A stretch of 64,000 nt of DNA, from positions 1 to 64,000 of the forward strand of contig MU119253.1 of assembly GCA_014904845.1 (NCBI GenBank), given 5' to 3'. Below the pieces are notes generated by a model that was not told where the DNA came from, searched no databases, and saw only the letters and a program-made list of their open reading frames with translations. A program made the position numbers and the translations under genes. Shown here piece after piece: positions 32,106 through 43,876 of this stretch. Source of the DNA: Acephala macrosclerotiorum. Lineage: Eukaryota; Ascomycota; Leotiomycetes; Helotiales; Mollisiaceae. The stretch's first letter is position 1, and every line of letters begins with the position of its first letter.

Positions 32106-33776
32106 TCACACGAAGTGCAATGCATCGCCAAGGCTGTTCTGTCCTCGGAAGAAGTCCAACATCGATCCAATAGGCACATGTGAATGTCTCGGAGGAAGTG
32201 GGATTGGTGGCGGTGCAGTTTGTATAGGGATAGGATCACAGATATTAGCGAACGCGGTGATATCTGCATCTGTAAGATCTGTCTGAACCACGGCATCGAC
32301 GTAGTTGGACTTGGGCGCAGGAGCAGGGGTGTCTCGCACTCCGGCCATGATTCTTTCTCTGTTCATGAAAAGGGTCTTTCGCTCAGGCCATGAAGGACGC
32401 ACAGGAGGCAGTCCTGTAAAGTAACTTCGCCGTTGTTCCGCTTTCTCGGACTCTGGTTTGGTATCAAGTCTTGTGAATTGGGGTTCACTTGCTGCGGCCC
32501 TGATCTGCGGCTGCTCGATATTTGGAATGTCTGCATTGATCGCTGGGGGTGATATTTGTCGCTCAGTCGCGAACATGTTCCTTCTCTGCTCTGCCTTCGC
32601 CAGTTCAGCCTTCGCATCCAGTTGAAGAGGAAATTGTTCTGGCGCTGGTGGAACATTTCTTTCTTCGATCTTTGGCATGTCACTTCTCGACTCTCTTCTC
32701 GCGTGGAGGGACAAACTCAAAGGAATCGCCATCTGCTCTCTACTTGGAAACTCAGTTCTCGATTCCCTCCTAGTGTGTAACGACAAACTCAGCGGGAGCA
32801 CCGTCTGCTTCGAATCTGTTGCTTGTGGACTGGGTGCCCCTTCTAAGAACGTGCTCCTTCTCTTCAGCCTCGGTGAAACCGGCTTCTCGTCCAAATTTTC
32901 CTGCAGGTCCTCTGGTAGCTTCGGACTCGATATTGTGTTCGCTTTCCTCCTCATGAATCCCCTCGCAACTTCTGCCAGCCTAGGTGGCGGTGCTTTCTTT
33001 TCTGCTTGGGGAGTCGCATCCCGGCTCGATAACTTGCCATCTTGATCGGATGCGAAGAAGTCGTCGTTCGATCCAAAAGAAACTTGCAAGGTGGGAAGAT
33101 GCCGAGTTTCGCCTGTGGGAGGAAAGAGCCATTTGTACAGACTTTCGGGGAGGTTGTGGCTTTCTGGTGCGGCACTGGCGTTAGTGATGGGTCCAAGCAG
33201 AGACAGCCGCCGCGATAAAAATCCTTTGCCTTACCTTGGTGGAACTCTCCATCATTGTCCTCCCACGAGATATAATATCGATCGAAAGCCCCGAAGGCTA
33301 CACAAATGACGTTCTTCACGTTCTGCAACTCCCTCAACGCCGACGGCCCGTCTGTCGACCCTGTCTTGCTGTGCGACCGCGATCGCTGTTGCGAAGGAAA
33401 TCTCGAAGAGGTTTGGTCAACCCTAGGAAGTCAGTATGAGTTTTTGAGGGCGAAGAGGGCATACAAACATTGTCACGGACTCTTGACCGGTCCATCTTGT
33501 CGGAGAATTTGGGGAGGAGCCTCGCGAGCTGATGGGCGTGCTTTCCAAGGAATCTGGTATGAAGCTGTCGGAAGTCCTCGAAAAACTGGAGACCCTGCCC
33601 AGAGAATCCGTTATGGAGGAATATGAGGACCGCGACAATATTGAGTTACCGTCTGAAATAGATGCGTAAGAACTTCGCGCCGACCGTGGATTCGAGTCAG
33701 TTGCAGAGGCATATGAGTTTCTTGCCGAGTTCAAGAAGGGTTCTGCAGTGTCTAGCTTTGGTGAGGAATCCATCAT
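32106..33776 (-). CDS. Uncharacterised protein: Ser-rich leader, conserved module, disordered tail
   Basis: Three exons on the minus strand (33776-33469, 33422-33235, 33163-32106) give 517 residues. The first intron needs a gtttgt donor to keep frame (a gtatgc three bases on would give a stop), so that junction is less certain; the second has gtaagg and cag. Residues 1-102 are a Ser-rich repeat-like leader with SARNSYASATDS, SARSSYASISDG and SRSSYSSITDS units. Then comes an ordered module of about 90 residues: NVKNVICVAFGAFDRYYISW, EDNDGEFHQESHNLP, LYKWLFPPTGETRHLP and LQVSFGSNDDFFASDQDG. I have seen this kind of module in other fungal proteins but cannot name it. The rest is basic/proline-rich with duplicated pieces (LPLSLSLHTRRESR and IPLSLSLHARRESR; KAEQRRNMF and KAEQRRSYF). 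Regulation or scaffold role is possible but unproven. Confidence 0.65.
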
Positions 33777-34755
33777 GAAGTCATTGAAGCAATCCAGACT
33801 AATCGATGCAGCATGTATTAAGAAGAGTCAATCTGCAATTCCTCTGGTCAGATCAGCATCTCATTGATCCTGAGAACTCCCTAAGACCCAACGTCGTCCA
33901 GGATACACTGCTACCCCGTCTCCACCCCGTTGAAACTCGCCTGTTCAATTCATGGTACGATATGGCAATTGCCTATTTCCCGACGATCTCCAAAGCTTCT
34001 TCACTCCAAGACAGGAACCACACGGTCGCATTAACCGCATTGGTCCTCTGTCGGACCATCCAGCGAACACGCATGAACGCCATGGTCAGAAATCGATTCG
34101 GACTGAATTATTCAGCGTTTCGGAACAGATCCGACTCCATTGGCAGTCGGATAAATGGCGTTTGAGGCCGGTCTGAGATTTTGCACATCGAATGATATTC
34201 GAAGCAGGCACGTGTCAGACCCAGCAGGGGCTTTAGGCGCGTCTGCGGGAACGGACATTAAGGTCTCAGCCTTGGGGTAGATTGACGCTTATATCCTGGA
34301 GAAGCGGCATGAATGTTTTGTTTGCGGCGCTCACAACATGAATCAGGAGGGTATCGAATCCACCACGATTGTGTCGACGCTGCACCGACGTTGAAGAATG
34401 GGACGAGAAGTCGATGATCGTTCGATTGTCATCTCCAGCAACAGCTCACGATGTTGTGTTCGGACGAGAACCCATGGAGGTGCAGCTCATCTGAAGAAGC
34501 AAATGCTTGTCACATTTGCTTGGTCTAAATTTGGAGAGGACCATGTTGTTGACTATCCTGAGCCTCGGGAATAGATCTGACTTTAGGACTAGTGTCTTGT
34601 CAAAATCTAGGTACCTTTACCGCCTACTCGGACATGTTGTGCTTGAGCATTCATCCGATATTTGTGGATGTTGTTTCCGAAAGCGTGGATACATAGGACT
34701 AGAAGACATGTTCGGACGGAAGGTGTACATTCTAAATTCTTTGAACTGCTTCTTG
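33777..34755. other. Region with an uncertain plus-strand frame
   Basis: An ATG-started frame at 33806-34165 (119 residues, MQHVLRRVNLQFLWSDQHLI) overlaps a second frame that looks equally protein-like (LFPDDLQSFFTPRQEPHGRI), so at most one is real or both are pieces of a decayed gene. Further right (34300-34500) short coding-like pieces occur without a continuous frame. No family was recognised. Confidence 0.3.
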
Positions 34756-35431
34756 CTATCTCATATCGCCCAGCGGCTTGCCTTTGCGCACTCGCTTTTC
34801 CCATCTGACCAACTCGATCTCCAGTATTGTTCTTCCTTTGCCAAGTTTTCCTACCAATCCATCATCATCTCCATCCCAGTACAATTTCCACATGCCTGCG
34901 TCTTCGCCTTCTTCCTGCTTCACTGCTACAAATCCTTCCCAGTCCTCCAAAGTCAGTCGCTTATCTTGTCTCGTGCAATTGAATGGTCCAGTGATGTTTG
35001 GATGCGCATCAACTTTGATCCCATATTTGACCTCGTAGGTCTTTCTGTCCACGTATATCCAATTCAGGATTGGGGCGACGTCTGTGATGGTGGTAACTAG
35101 CCCCTCGTGTCTGTCCGGATAGGGTAGGTAGTAGCCCTCGAATGGATGAAGTGAAGCATCTCTTGGATCTGTCCTGACATACAACTGAGATCCATCATGT
35201 TAGCGCGCTAATTCGTTCTTTGGGGGCGTTATTTACCTTCGAGTCCTTTAATGCTACTTGTCGATGGTCGATTTCAAGACTCCCCGGTGCAGTATCCACG
35301 CAGCTCACAACAAGATTGCATCTTCGAGCTCGATGTTCCTCTCTTCTATCCTTCTTCTGTCCTTGTGTGATAGCCTCCTGTGTTGCTAGGAGCGCAGGGG
35401 CAGTGAGCAATGCAACCAGCATGGAAGTCAT
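34756..35431 (-). CDS. Conserved fungal protein of unknown function
   Basis: Two exons (35431-35237 and 35184-34756) joined in phase 0 over a 52-nt intron (gtaaat donor, gctaac branch, ctcag acceptor) give 207 residues. The N-terminus is a short hydrophobic patch (MTSMLVALLTAPALLATQEA) followed by a basic KKDRREEHRARRCNLVVSC. The C-terminal half is an ordered domain with HPFEGYYLPYP, LNWIYVDRKTYEVKYG, GPFNCTRQDKRLTLEDWEGF and WKLYWDGDDDGLVGKL. The same arrangement is common in uncharacterised ascomycete proteins of about 200 residues. The N-terminal patch may be an anchor or simply a helix. No catalytic residues can be named. Confidence 0.8.
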
Positions 35432-36319
35432 GTTTGCTGAATGTAGTTGATTCGAGAAGTCCCAGCGAGTGAATATGATTTCGGTCCAGCGCAATCAACA
35501 GCTCGTGAAAATGGATTCTGATAAGATTGGGATTCTGTCCATACGTGGTTGCAAGAGCATGGAATTCTTTTGGCGAAAAGAAATTCATGCGGGGGAGAAA
35601 AGTGGCCATATTTAAGATCTTCAGCAAGGATAAAAGTGTCGCGGGATGTCTAGGATCAATTTCGGAAACAGGACACAGACCAGGTAAGACACCATCACCA
35701 GATGATTTTCCTCGCCTAACCACGCCCGTATCAGAAATAAGGCCATCTTCAAAGGGGTCTCGGACCTAAAGCTGTCTTCAGGGTCCAGCCTGGGGTCCGT
35801 CAAGAACCGCCAAGAATACACCGACAGCCAGAGTGGGGAGAGATGACAACATCCAGGATGGCCTTTCTCACATCGTACGTGAACACGTTGAGATCTCGGG
35901 CATGATACTTGAGATGCCTGGGGTGTGTTTCGAAGTTTCCAGCGTTTTCGTAATGGTCGCTGAGCGGCTATGGTATTTCTCGCGTTCACGATACTAGATA
36001 GTCAGAATGCTTCGAGAAGACAGATATAAAACAGACCTGCCGCCCAGTCCAAAAGCAATCTACATCTTCATCTTCACTTCACTTCATCTTCATCCCATAT
36101 AATCAACAGACTCTCCAGGTGAGATCTCATCTTCACTTCTCTTTTCAACATAAACAAAGTATCACTTGGCCCATCGATCTCGGTCCTGCTCCGATCTCCA
36201 AAACCCCTTCCACCACTCCAAATACAACTCCAAGATCGACTCCTCAGAAGTCGAAAAAGTCCACCACGGCTTCCCTCGCTACTCCACCCAGAAGAGTCAA
36301 TTCCAGACCAACACCAGCA
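35432..36319. other. Intergenic; possible gene remnant
   Basis: Minus-strand frames at 35346-35723 and 35621-35989 contain protein-like stretches (for example MNFFSPKEFHALATTYGQNP) in overlapping frames with a possible gtgatgg to ctag intron, but no family and no clear start. They may be a decayed gene. From about 36000 the sequence is CT-rich (tcttcatcttcacttc), which fits the 5' leader of the gene at 36320. Confidence 0.35.
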
Positions 36320-36899
36320 ATGTCTTCCACGTAAGTTTCAACCTCTTCCCTCTCACCCCCTCTCCGCCGTATATTTCCTTTCTGAGTGAGTCCGAGACCC
36401 CTGCTGTTGTTCAAGTTTCCACTTCAACGATGAACTGTTTCTGACCCCACCCCCAGCCAAGCTTTCAGCACCACCGGCAACGCTGCATACTCGCCTTCCG
36501 AGGAAACCGGACGCAAAGCCCTCAGCACCAACTTCCAGAACGCAGGTATTCCTTCATCAGATAGCCTTCGCGCTCCTGCAGGTACGTTTCTTGTGCTCTC
36601 CATCCGCGATCTTCAAGCCACTTGGCCGATTGCCTTTTAGTACTCAACTAGCACTTGCTTCGTCTTCAGTCATCTGATTCCTTCTTCATCGATCCTCGTC
36701 AATGACCCTTTTCATTGCTTGCGTTCACCTGTTTGGACTCAGCTAACATTTTTCAATAGGCGGACTCCTTAAAGGCGCAACAGATGAGAACGGACACCTG
36801 AAAGCTGCCGCTCTCATGGTCGGTATCAAACTCGACCTTGAAGCAGAAGTCCACCTCACAGCCCGAGTACGCGGTGATATCACCGTCGGCCTGTACTAG
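36320..36899 (+). CDS. Small conserved fungal protein (91 residues)
   Basis: Three exons (36320-36330, 36457-36581, 36760-36899; introns 126 and 178 nt) encode 91 residues. The first exon has only 11 coding bases (MSST, last codon split). The sequence QAFSTTGNAAYSPSEETGRK then GLLKGATDENGHLKAAALMV and KLDLEAEVHLTARVRGDITV matches a short, strongly conserved ascomycete family of unknown function. The frame is open further upstream (to 36119) but without an ATG, so 36320 is the start. The two introns are long for so small a gene, a pattern often seen in highly expressed or regulated fungal genes. The C-terminal half predicts beta strand and amphipathic character. No enzymatic motif. Confidence 0.8.
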
Positions 36900-37791
36900 T
36901 CGTGCCATTTCTTGACAAAAACTCATCACTCGGGTCTCTCGGTATGAGCCATGGGAAAAGAAGGTAGAAAGGAAAAAGTGCATGTAGATATCCGACCCGG
37001 CTACTATCTGATTCGAAATGGTCATCGGCGCGTTTGGCATGCTTGTTTCTGGATCGTCGTTTGGTGGCGATCAAAACTCGGAAGAACAGATTGCGAGTCT
37101 GGGAAAGGGATGGGATGGATTTTCTTTTTGTTGGGAGTCTGGAGAGATAGAGGAGTGGATGTGGATGTGAAGACAAAGTGGCTGGGTGTGCTTTGGGCTG
37201 TTGAGTCTTGTATACCCCCTGGCTGGGCTCGATATATGAACTCCAGTTATTGTTGACTTTTTGTTTGATTGTCCCGAGTGAGACATGATGTGACTTGTTT
37301 CTACAGTTTGATATCAATGTTTATGTTTCAGAGCCTAGTGCCGAACTCGCTCATTCTTGTTGGCAACTATGCTTCCTCGTGCTTTCAATGCTATGTGCAC
37401 TGGCGTCATTCATCAGTCCTTTGTTCTCGTCATTCCAAGCAAGATGATGCCACGAGTCTGGTGAAGCTTGGAAGCACCATTGCATTGCCTCTCCGGTCAG
37501 TCCTGGGAACCGCTCTTTCCGTTCGTCCGTTCCTTCTATCCCATGTTGTGGCCAAGTGCCGGATAACCCATCGATGGAGTGACAGCTCACTTTTATCCGA
37601 ATTCCGAAAGTCCTCTGGGACCATCTTCACAAGGTCCTAACCATGGCGATAACGCTTAGATCCAACTTCACCGCCTTTCGTGGCGTCTTTGGGGCTTTTG
37701 TTGTCGTCGACACCAGAAATCACTTCTGGTGGCGGGGTAAATGCGGGGTAAATTTTGATGATTTTGGGTACATGGTTCTGAGACACAATCC
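36900..37791. other. 3' flanks between convergent genes
   Basis: No gene. The 36.9 kb gene and the nucleotide-sugar transporter converge here. Minus-strand open frames running past 37792 belong to unspliced downstream reading and are not coding once the last intron of the transporter is removed. Confidence 0.6.
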
Positions 37792-39037
37792 TCACTTCCC
37801 CGGCAGACGCTTGCTGTACAAGAATAATGCAAACATCACAATTGTAGCACCGAAGACGAACTATGAAAGTTAACAAGTCTCCTCGATATTTTAGGGGATG
37901 ACTTACGTTGACAGGAACTGAAGACCCAAAGAAGTAGACATCCACCAACAGGCTGACAATGATGCTCACGCAGAGCGCAAAGTTCTTCGCGATATTGTCC
38001 AAGTGGACGATACATAGTCCAGCTGTGAATCCACCAAGTACTTGGAGGCAAATAGTCGTCCAGACGAGACTGTTGTATCCGACAAAGAAGCCATTCCTGG
38101 AGATCTCTTGACCATCCGTGTACATTACTCCAATGAACAGTGCTGGAAAGAGAGAGTAAAAGGACAATTGGACATTTCGAGTCCATATGGAGACTGATAC
38201 CGAAGGGTTCTTGACTACCTTTTCGAAGTAAACGCCGGTCAGGCCTGAAGTCACGGATGCAGCGAGCACGGCTGCTAGTCCAAGTGGAGCGTTCATGGCT
38301 ACCTCGGGGATTCCCATCGTTCTCTTCACTTTTTCTTCTCGAACTACCAGTTCCATGACATCTTCATGAGGCTTGAGGAAGCTCAACAGAGACCTGGCTC
38401 CAAAAGCGGCTTCTGGTACCTGGACGACAGCAATTCCGAGGGTCAGGAGGAACAAGGCGACCCATCGAGTGAGTGAAAGCTGTCTTTTCAGCAACAAGAC
38501 GCTGAAAAGTGCCGTGGTCAATATCCTCAGCTGGTAAGTCACCTGAAAGGTCGCGACATTGAGGTTGCTGATGGCCCGGTACAGAAGAGAACTTTGAAGT
38601 GTGTACAGCGCTGCTGGTACACAAAGTTTCCATCCATCACCCACGAAAATTGATTCAAGAGCTCGGCTGAGCAATTTGAGAGGCGCATCAGAGGGATGAC
38701 TTCGAGATGTCTCGTGGATGGTCAGGCCGAAGCTGGCGATCAGCTTGATCACTTCGACCAGAAAGATTGCTGTTGATGCAAGATATCGTCCTTTTCCGTC
38801 AATTGGTCTCACTCTTGTATGGTGTAATGTCTGCCAACACTTCAGTACACTTTCTCTATATTTTTCGTCTTCGTTATCAGATCCGAAGGAACCGAGACCA
38901 AGCCACTGACCAGTGTGAGAGCCGAGTTCTGGATGACGAGCTGGAAGTACAGTGAGCGAGTAAGCCATTTCACCTCCAGAATGACTTACAACTGCCAGCA
39001 CCAAATACTTTTTCCAGTCTCGAAAGTTTTTTGACAT
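37792..39037 (-). CDS. Golgi nucleotide-sugar transporter (UDP-galactose type, SLC35A)
   Basis: Antiporter bringing a nucleotide sugar into the Golgi lumen in exchange for UMP. Exons 39037-38990, 38911-38940, 37907-38830 and 37792-37860 (minus strand) give 356 residues, the usual length. Splicing restores the family start KYLVLAVLVIQNSALTLTLH and the end NFVFGATIVMFALFLYSKRL. Exon 2 is only 30 nt. Family marks: RYLASTAIFLVEVIKL, LCVPAALYTLQSSLLYRAIS, NLNVATFQVTYQLRILTTAL, GLTGVYFEKVVK and SIWTRNVQLSFYSL. About ten membrane segments. The closest known type is fungal UDP-galactose/UDP-GlcNAc transporters such as S. pombe Gms1; exact substrate cannot be read from sequence. It is divergently paired with a GPI12-type gene. 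Confidence 0.9.
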
Positions 39038-39513
39038 CTTTGACAGCTTGATGCCAAGTCTCTCGCCATGCGACACTAATCACGTTCAAAGTTGAGAGAA
39101 ATGCTGCTCCCATGCAGCAAATATAACGACTGCCAGGGTAAGGTATCGGTCAGCCCATGCACCAGGCACATGCACTAGGGATGGCCTCGACTCCCGAACG
39201 ACTGCCACACCGATGTTTCCGACCCCGCACACATTGCTTATCCCGAAAGGATAAAATGCACCATCATGACTGGACGCCCGTTTCCAGATTGGTTGAAACG
39301 TGTGGTAAAGTGTTTCGATGGGAAACCCGTGCCATCCGAGACACCGATGCTAGCGACCCTGCGCGATTTATTACGGTAATTCGAGGCGCATCACGACACC
39401 TAGATTATCTGAGAGAATTTTGGTAATTTCATCACCCTCTCATCTATCACCGCGATCGCTGTGGAGCGATATCTCCTCGTTGAGTCGTCTGGTGTTGCTG
39501 TCATTCTGGTACA
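39038..39513. promoter_or_regulatory. Shared divergent promoter region
   Basis: 476 bp separate the start of the nucleotide-sugar transporter (minus) and the GPI12-type gene (plus), so one intergenic region must serve both. No specific site was identified by eye. Confidence 0.5.
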
Positions 39514-40596
39514 ATGAAAGACACAGCACCAAGTCCTGAAGTTGAGATGCCTTCTCAGCCCAATGCGCGCCCTCGGCTTGCTGATATCGTCCGAAGCAAG
39601 GCGTTCCGCAGAGCAGCCAAGATATTCATCCGAATCCTGACGATTGTTTTGATAGTTTGCATTGTTCTTCAGGTCACTTTGGGGTATGCTATCGCCAAGG
39701 ATCCGAGGTTGTTTCCAGCAGCACTTCAGAGGTCGAAGAATTTGCTCATAGTCACTGCGCATCCTGATGACGAGACGTTGTTCTTTGCACCCAGTATTCT
39801 GAGTGTCCTGGACAATCCAGCGACTACGGGAGGTCTCCTGGTACTTTCCAACGGTAGGTAAAATCTATCTTTCTCTCTTGTGTCCGAGTTGACTTTTCCC
39901 AGGCAACAATTATGGACTTGGTGATGTCAGAAAGGTTGAGCTGAAAGGCGCATGCGGCGTCCTAGGCATAGCCGAAGACAGATGTGAGGCCTTGAATCGA
40001 CCAGAACTTCAAGACAACCCGAGGCAATGGTGGAATGAGACTGCAATCATCGCTGCTGTGAAGGAGTATGTCGCGAAATGGAAAATTGACGCTGTACGTA
40101 TTCCAAGTTTGCATCTACGGTCGAAGAATGACAAATCTAACTCTTCTCAAGATAATTACGTTTGACCATGGTGGGATCTCAGGTCACATCAATCATAGAG
40201 CAGTGAGCAGTGCGGTGGAGTAAGTTGAAAGTCAAACCCGTGTGAGCACAGCTGACACTTCACAGAAAATACGCCTCCACAGAGCCCAATGCCCCTGTGA
40301 CTTATCTTCTCTCGTCAGTCACCTTGCTACGAAAGTACAGCTTTCTTTTCGATCTTCCTTTGACTTCATTGTCATTCATGTGGAGGATCATGGGTGCTCT
40401 CATTTCTCCTGCCTCGACCACAGAGCAGGACTTCGGCGACAAAGCGCTGATTGCAAGCACATGGCCCTCATACCTCAGAACAAGAGAGGCTTTTCGATCT
40501 CATGATAGTCAATATTCGTGGGATAGAAGTTTGTACTTAGTGTTAGCTCGTCAAGTTTGGTTCAATGATTTGGTACGGGTTGAACGACATCACTAA
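39514..40596 (+). CDS. N-acetylglucosaminyl-phosphatidylinositol de-N-acetylase (PIG-L/GPI12)
   Basis: Second step of GPI-anchor synthesis: removes acetate from GlcNAc-PI on the cytosolic face of the ER. Exons 39514-39853, 39903-40093, 40152-40219 and 40266-40596 give 309 residues. A single membrane segment (about 38-58, IFIRILTIVLIVCIVLQV) precedes the catalytic domain. The zinc/catalytic motif is AHPDDE (residues 82-87, His83, Asp85, Asp86, Glu87) within LLIVTAHPDDETLFFAPSIL. Later family marks are LSNGNNYGLGDVRKVEL, WWNETAIIAAVKEY, ITFDHGGISGHINHRAV (metal-binding His) and the C-terminal WFNDLVRVERH. All joins are in frame with good splice sites. Complete and probably active. Confidence 0.92.
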
Positions 40597-40828
40597 TTGA
40601 TGACCTTGATGACCTTCAAATCTGACAAGAAGACCTTGAATGAATTGTCATCATTGGATGTTCTCTTTCCTCTTTCGATTATGTCGGCTTAACATGAACG
40701 CCGCACTGTAATGCTTACAAAGTTCGGTGACATTGAGAGCCGGGAGGCAGCCATAGTTATTTTCCTAGTGTTGGACTCACCAGCCGAGGCTAGAATAATA
40801 GCCCCGGGATCTGGACCACGCCAGTGAA

Positions 40829-41818
40829 ATGAAAACCACGCATTTTGTTCTTCGTTTTTCTGGAAGTCGCAGCTCAAAATTTGACATAAAACTGGGGAAA
40901 CACGGAGGAAAATACGAAAATTCCGTTGTTAGTAAGGTAACACGAGCCAGGGTCGAAGACGCAAGTTGTGTCAGCGGCATTGCCAGCTCATGTCTGAGCT
41001 CCGAAGAAGCCGAACATGTTTCTATTATCTCGCTCTCGGGCTCTTCAAGATCCCATACGTCCTCTGTCACGCCGAGTGACATCCTTGAAACTGGGGATTG
41101 GACTCTGAAGTCCGATCCTAGTGAGTCAGAAAGGCTTGTTTTTTCGCTGTCAAATCAACATCTCGGCTCTGCTAGCCAAGAAACGTGATCGTCGCAATCA
41201 AAAGGCTTGTCGTTCGCTAGTCTTGAAACTAAAAAACACCCAAAAAGCTTGGCTCCTGATCCCCAAGCGCGATTAGATCGTACGAGCATGCTCCGTCGAG
41301 GTCCCTGGAGTATCACGCCATGGACGTTATCCTTAAGAGATCCATGCAAACATCGCTGCATCACCCAACTTCGTGGCAGAATTGCATGTATGTGCAGTGG
41401 GAGTCTATTCGTCCGCGTCCGGCGGAGGCGAGATCCTCAGCATAATATGCACAAATATCAAATCACATCGTCTTCCGCTGCTGTACGAGAGACACATCAA
41501 TTGTGCATAATCACCCAACTGCCCAAGATGGCTTGGGAAGAGGCAAGACTAAGCGAACAGACCAATGGGACCCTGTTGCAAGAAAATCAGGCCCCCACAA
41601 ATTTACGCCGCAAGACAGTACAGCCACTCAGTTCAGACGCCCCTAGTGAGTCGCACGTGGTGGGATACCAAAAGCGATTTGTCTCACAAATGCCTCAACT
41701 ACCGAGCTCACTAAGCTGTTTATTAAATCCCATTCGATTGGAGAAGCTCTGCACACCTGCCTCACACAGAGGCACCCCTTCAACCCGAGTCGACTATCGA
41801 CATGGGCTCGGTCGCTGA
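40829..41818 (+). pseudogene. Uncharacterised frame interrupted by one TGA
   Basis: ATG 40829 opens a 119-codon Ser-rich frame (SSCLSSEEAEHVSIISLSGS) that ends at TGA 41186-41188. The very same frame is then open for another 209 codons to a TGA at 41816-41818, with composition like the first part (TSMLRRGPWSITPWTLSLRD, LRRKTVQPLSSDAPSES). I found no intron of suitable phase that removes the stop. It may be a decaying species-specific gene, a readthrough case, or chance openness in GC-balanced DNA. No homologous family was recognised. Confidence 0.3.
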
Positions 41819-41953
41819 TTTATCTCCGTGGGTCTGGCCATGTATCCAGACCCGGGAAAGTGTGGTAGCATTCTGATACTAAGATGCTGTTGAAGAGGGG
41901 CGGCATACCTTTCCCATGCTCACTTCTCATTTCTTCCACAACTTTGCCGTGAA

Positions 41954-43090
41954 ATGGCAGCCACAAGTTTTCTCCTTAACTACAATTGTAGAATCATTGC
42001 TGCCATTGTGTTTATAGTCTTGGTATACTTTCGTCACAGTATTCAAGTCATTCTTTCGGTCACCACGTTACCAATCACGTGGAGGCTGACCTCGTCTGAC
42101 TTCTTTATTTCACAAGCGCGAGACCACTTCGACATAACGTTCGGAAACTATTCAGATCACCAACAGTCATCAGAACCAGATTATCCAGATCTCATTCCAC
42201 CGATACTTCATCAGATCTCGCTAGGTCACAGAGAACCTCGGGAAAAATGGATGGAAGCGAGAAAAGCTTGTCTATCTTACCACCCGAATTGGGAGACGTA
42301 CCTGTGGACCGATGGCGAGGCTGCGAAGTTGGTCGAAGAGAAGTTTCCTCACTTGAAGGACATGTGGTATGGATACAAGTATCCCATTCAGAGAATAGAT
42401 GCTCTGAGATACATGGTGCTGCACGAGTATGGAGGTAACTTTCCCGCCCAGGTCCCAACATCAGCTTCACATATTGACTGTTTCATCACAGGGGTTGTTC
42501 TTGATATGGATCTCGAGTGTAGACGATCACTGGGTCCACTACGGAGATTTGATTTCGTAGCACCGGCAGCTCATCCAGTCGGTTTCTCCAATGGCTTCTT
42601 GATGGCGAGCAAAGGCCATCCATTCGTTGCAGAATTGCTTCGCAACCTACCGATCTTCAACTGGAATTGGCTTGGACTACCTTATGCTACCGTTATGTTC
42701 AGCACCGGGTGTCACTACGCCTCGTTAGTATTCACTTCTCCCTTTTCTTTGGCACGGGTCACCTGACACACTTTTCACAGAGTCATCCACGCTCTTCAGA
42801 GTAACAGGAGTAACCTCAGAATCCTCGGTGGGACTCCAGAGAGCCCAAACTTACATCGCCTAAACGGGCATGTCATCACTCCCTTGTTTCAGCATCTCGG
42901 CGCCTCGTCATGGCATTCTTTCGATGCTCACTTTATTGTTTCGATGGGAAAGTTAGCGGTACCTTTGGCGATGTTCGGCGTCTCATGTGGTTGTATTTTT
43001 GCGTTCATCTGGGCTGGGCTGCTGCAATACAGACTCGTTCGAGCAAGAAGAGCTTCTACGTCAGCGAAGTCTTTTGTAAGATTAGAATAG
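41954..43090 (+). CDS. GT32 glycosyltransferase, SUR1/MIPC-synthase-like
   Basis: Type II Golgi glycosyltransferase with the DXD sugar-binding fold shared by Sur1/Csh1 (mannosylation of inositol phosphoceramide) and Och1. Exons 41954-42434, 42492-42723 and 42781-43090 give 340 residues. A signal anchor (about 10-27, CRIIAAIVFIVLVYFRHS) is followed by the stem and the domain: PPILHQISLGHREPREKW, NWETYLWTDGEAAKLVEEKF and YPIQRIDALRYMVLHEYGG. The DXD motif LDMD (Asp165, Asp167) is formed only after splicing intron 1. A second hydrophobic stretch near the C-terminus (PLAMFGVSCGCIFAFIWAGL), as in Sur1-type enzymes, favours that subgroup over Och1. The last exon ends LVRARRASTSAKSFVRLE. Acceptor is inferred. 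Confidence 0.85.
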
Positions 43091-43876
43091 CTAAGCGGCT
43101 TACAACTAGCGTTTGGGAAATGGCGTATCCGTACCTCGATATTTTGGGGAATAATAATTAGGGCAAGAGCAAACGTTAATTGGAATCCTCCTTGACCATG
43201 TTTTGATTAGGACAGAGTAGAACGTTCATCGTGTTTCCTATTGTCTATTTCGACTCTTCTCTTCCAACTTCTTCTCGGTCAGCAAAACAGTTTCAATAAA
43301 CTATCTCAGCATAAAGATTGCAAATTTCTGAGATCTGAGACTGTCAACGGCATGCGAGGACACAAATTTCAACAAGTGATTATGAGGTTACGACATCTCA
43401 TCACAGTGCTCAGACTTGCGAGCGTCACCTCGCTGATGACTCCGCGCATTTGCTAATAATGCAAATCTGCTGGCATAAATTAATCAACGAGGAGCTCCTG
43501 GGGTATTCATAGCCCCTGTCAGGAATTATTTTATCTCAGCTGTTCGCCCTCTTTCTGTCCCACCTCCATTCTCTCCGTGCAAGATACCTTATCCAATACC
43601 GAGAGGACAGGTCAATCTCCCAAGGCTGGAAGTACTTTGTAAATAAGCATCAAACCCTCCAAAAGTAGTTCTAGAAGTTATTAGTAAAAATGCGAGGGTT
43701 TTATTCGACTTGATTCTTGGGCCGAACAAGTCTACAAGTTCAGATTCCTATTAGATGTCCTTAGAGCTCTATTACTTTAGCGTGTAGACTTTTTCGAATA
43801 CCGCGAGCCTAGACTTGTGTGACTCCATCTGAAAGATGATTCAAGAGTCTGTGATTTGTTGAAATTACGATCCACT
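43091..43876. other. 3' flanks between convergent genes
   Basis: About 790 bp without a recognisable gene. It separates the 3' ends of the GT32 gene and the AtuA-like gene. Confidence 0.5.

Noticed and set aside
41954..43090. Och1-type alpha-1,6-mannosyltransferase identity for the GT32 gene
   Set aside because: The second hydrophobic stretch near the C-terminus and the start of the domain fit SUR1/MIPC-synthase-like members better. The distinction is tentative.
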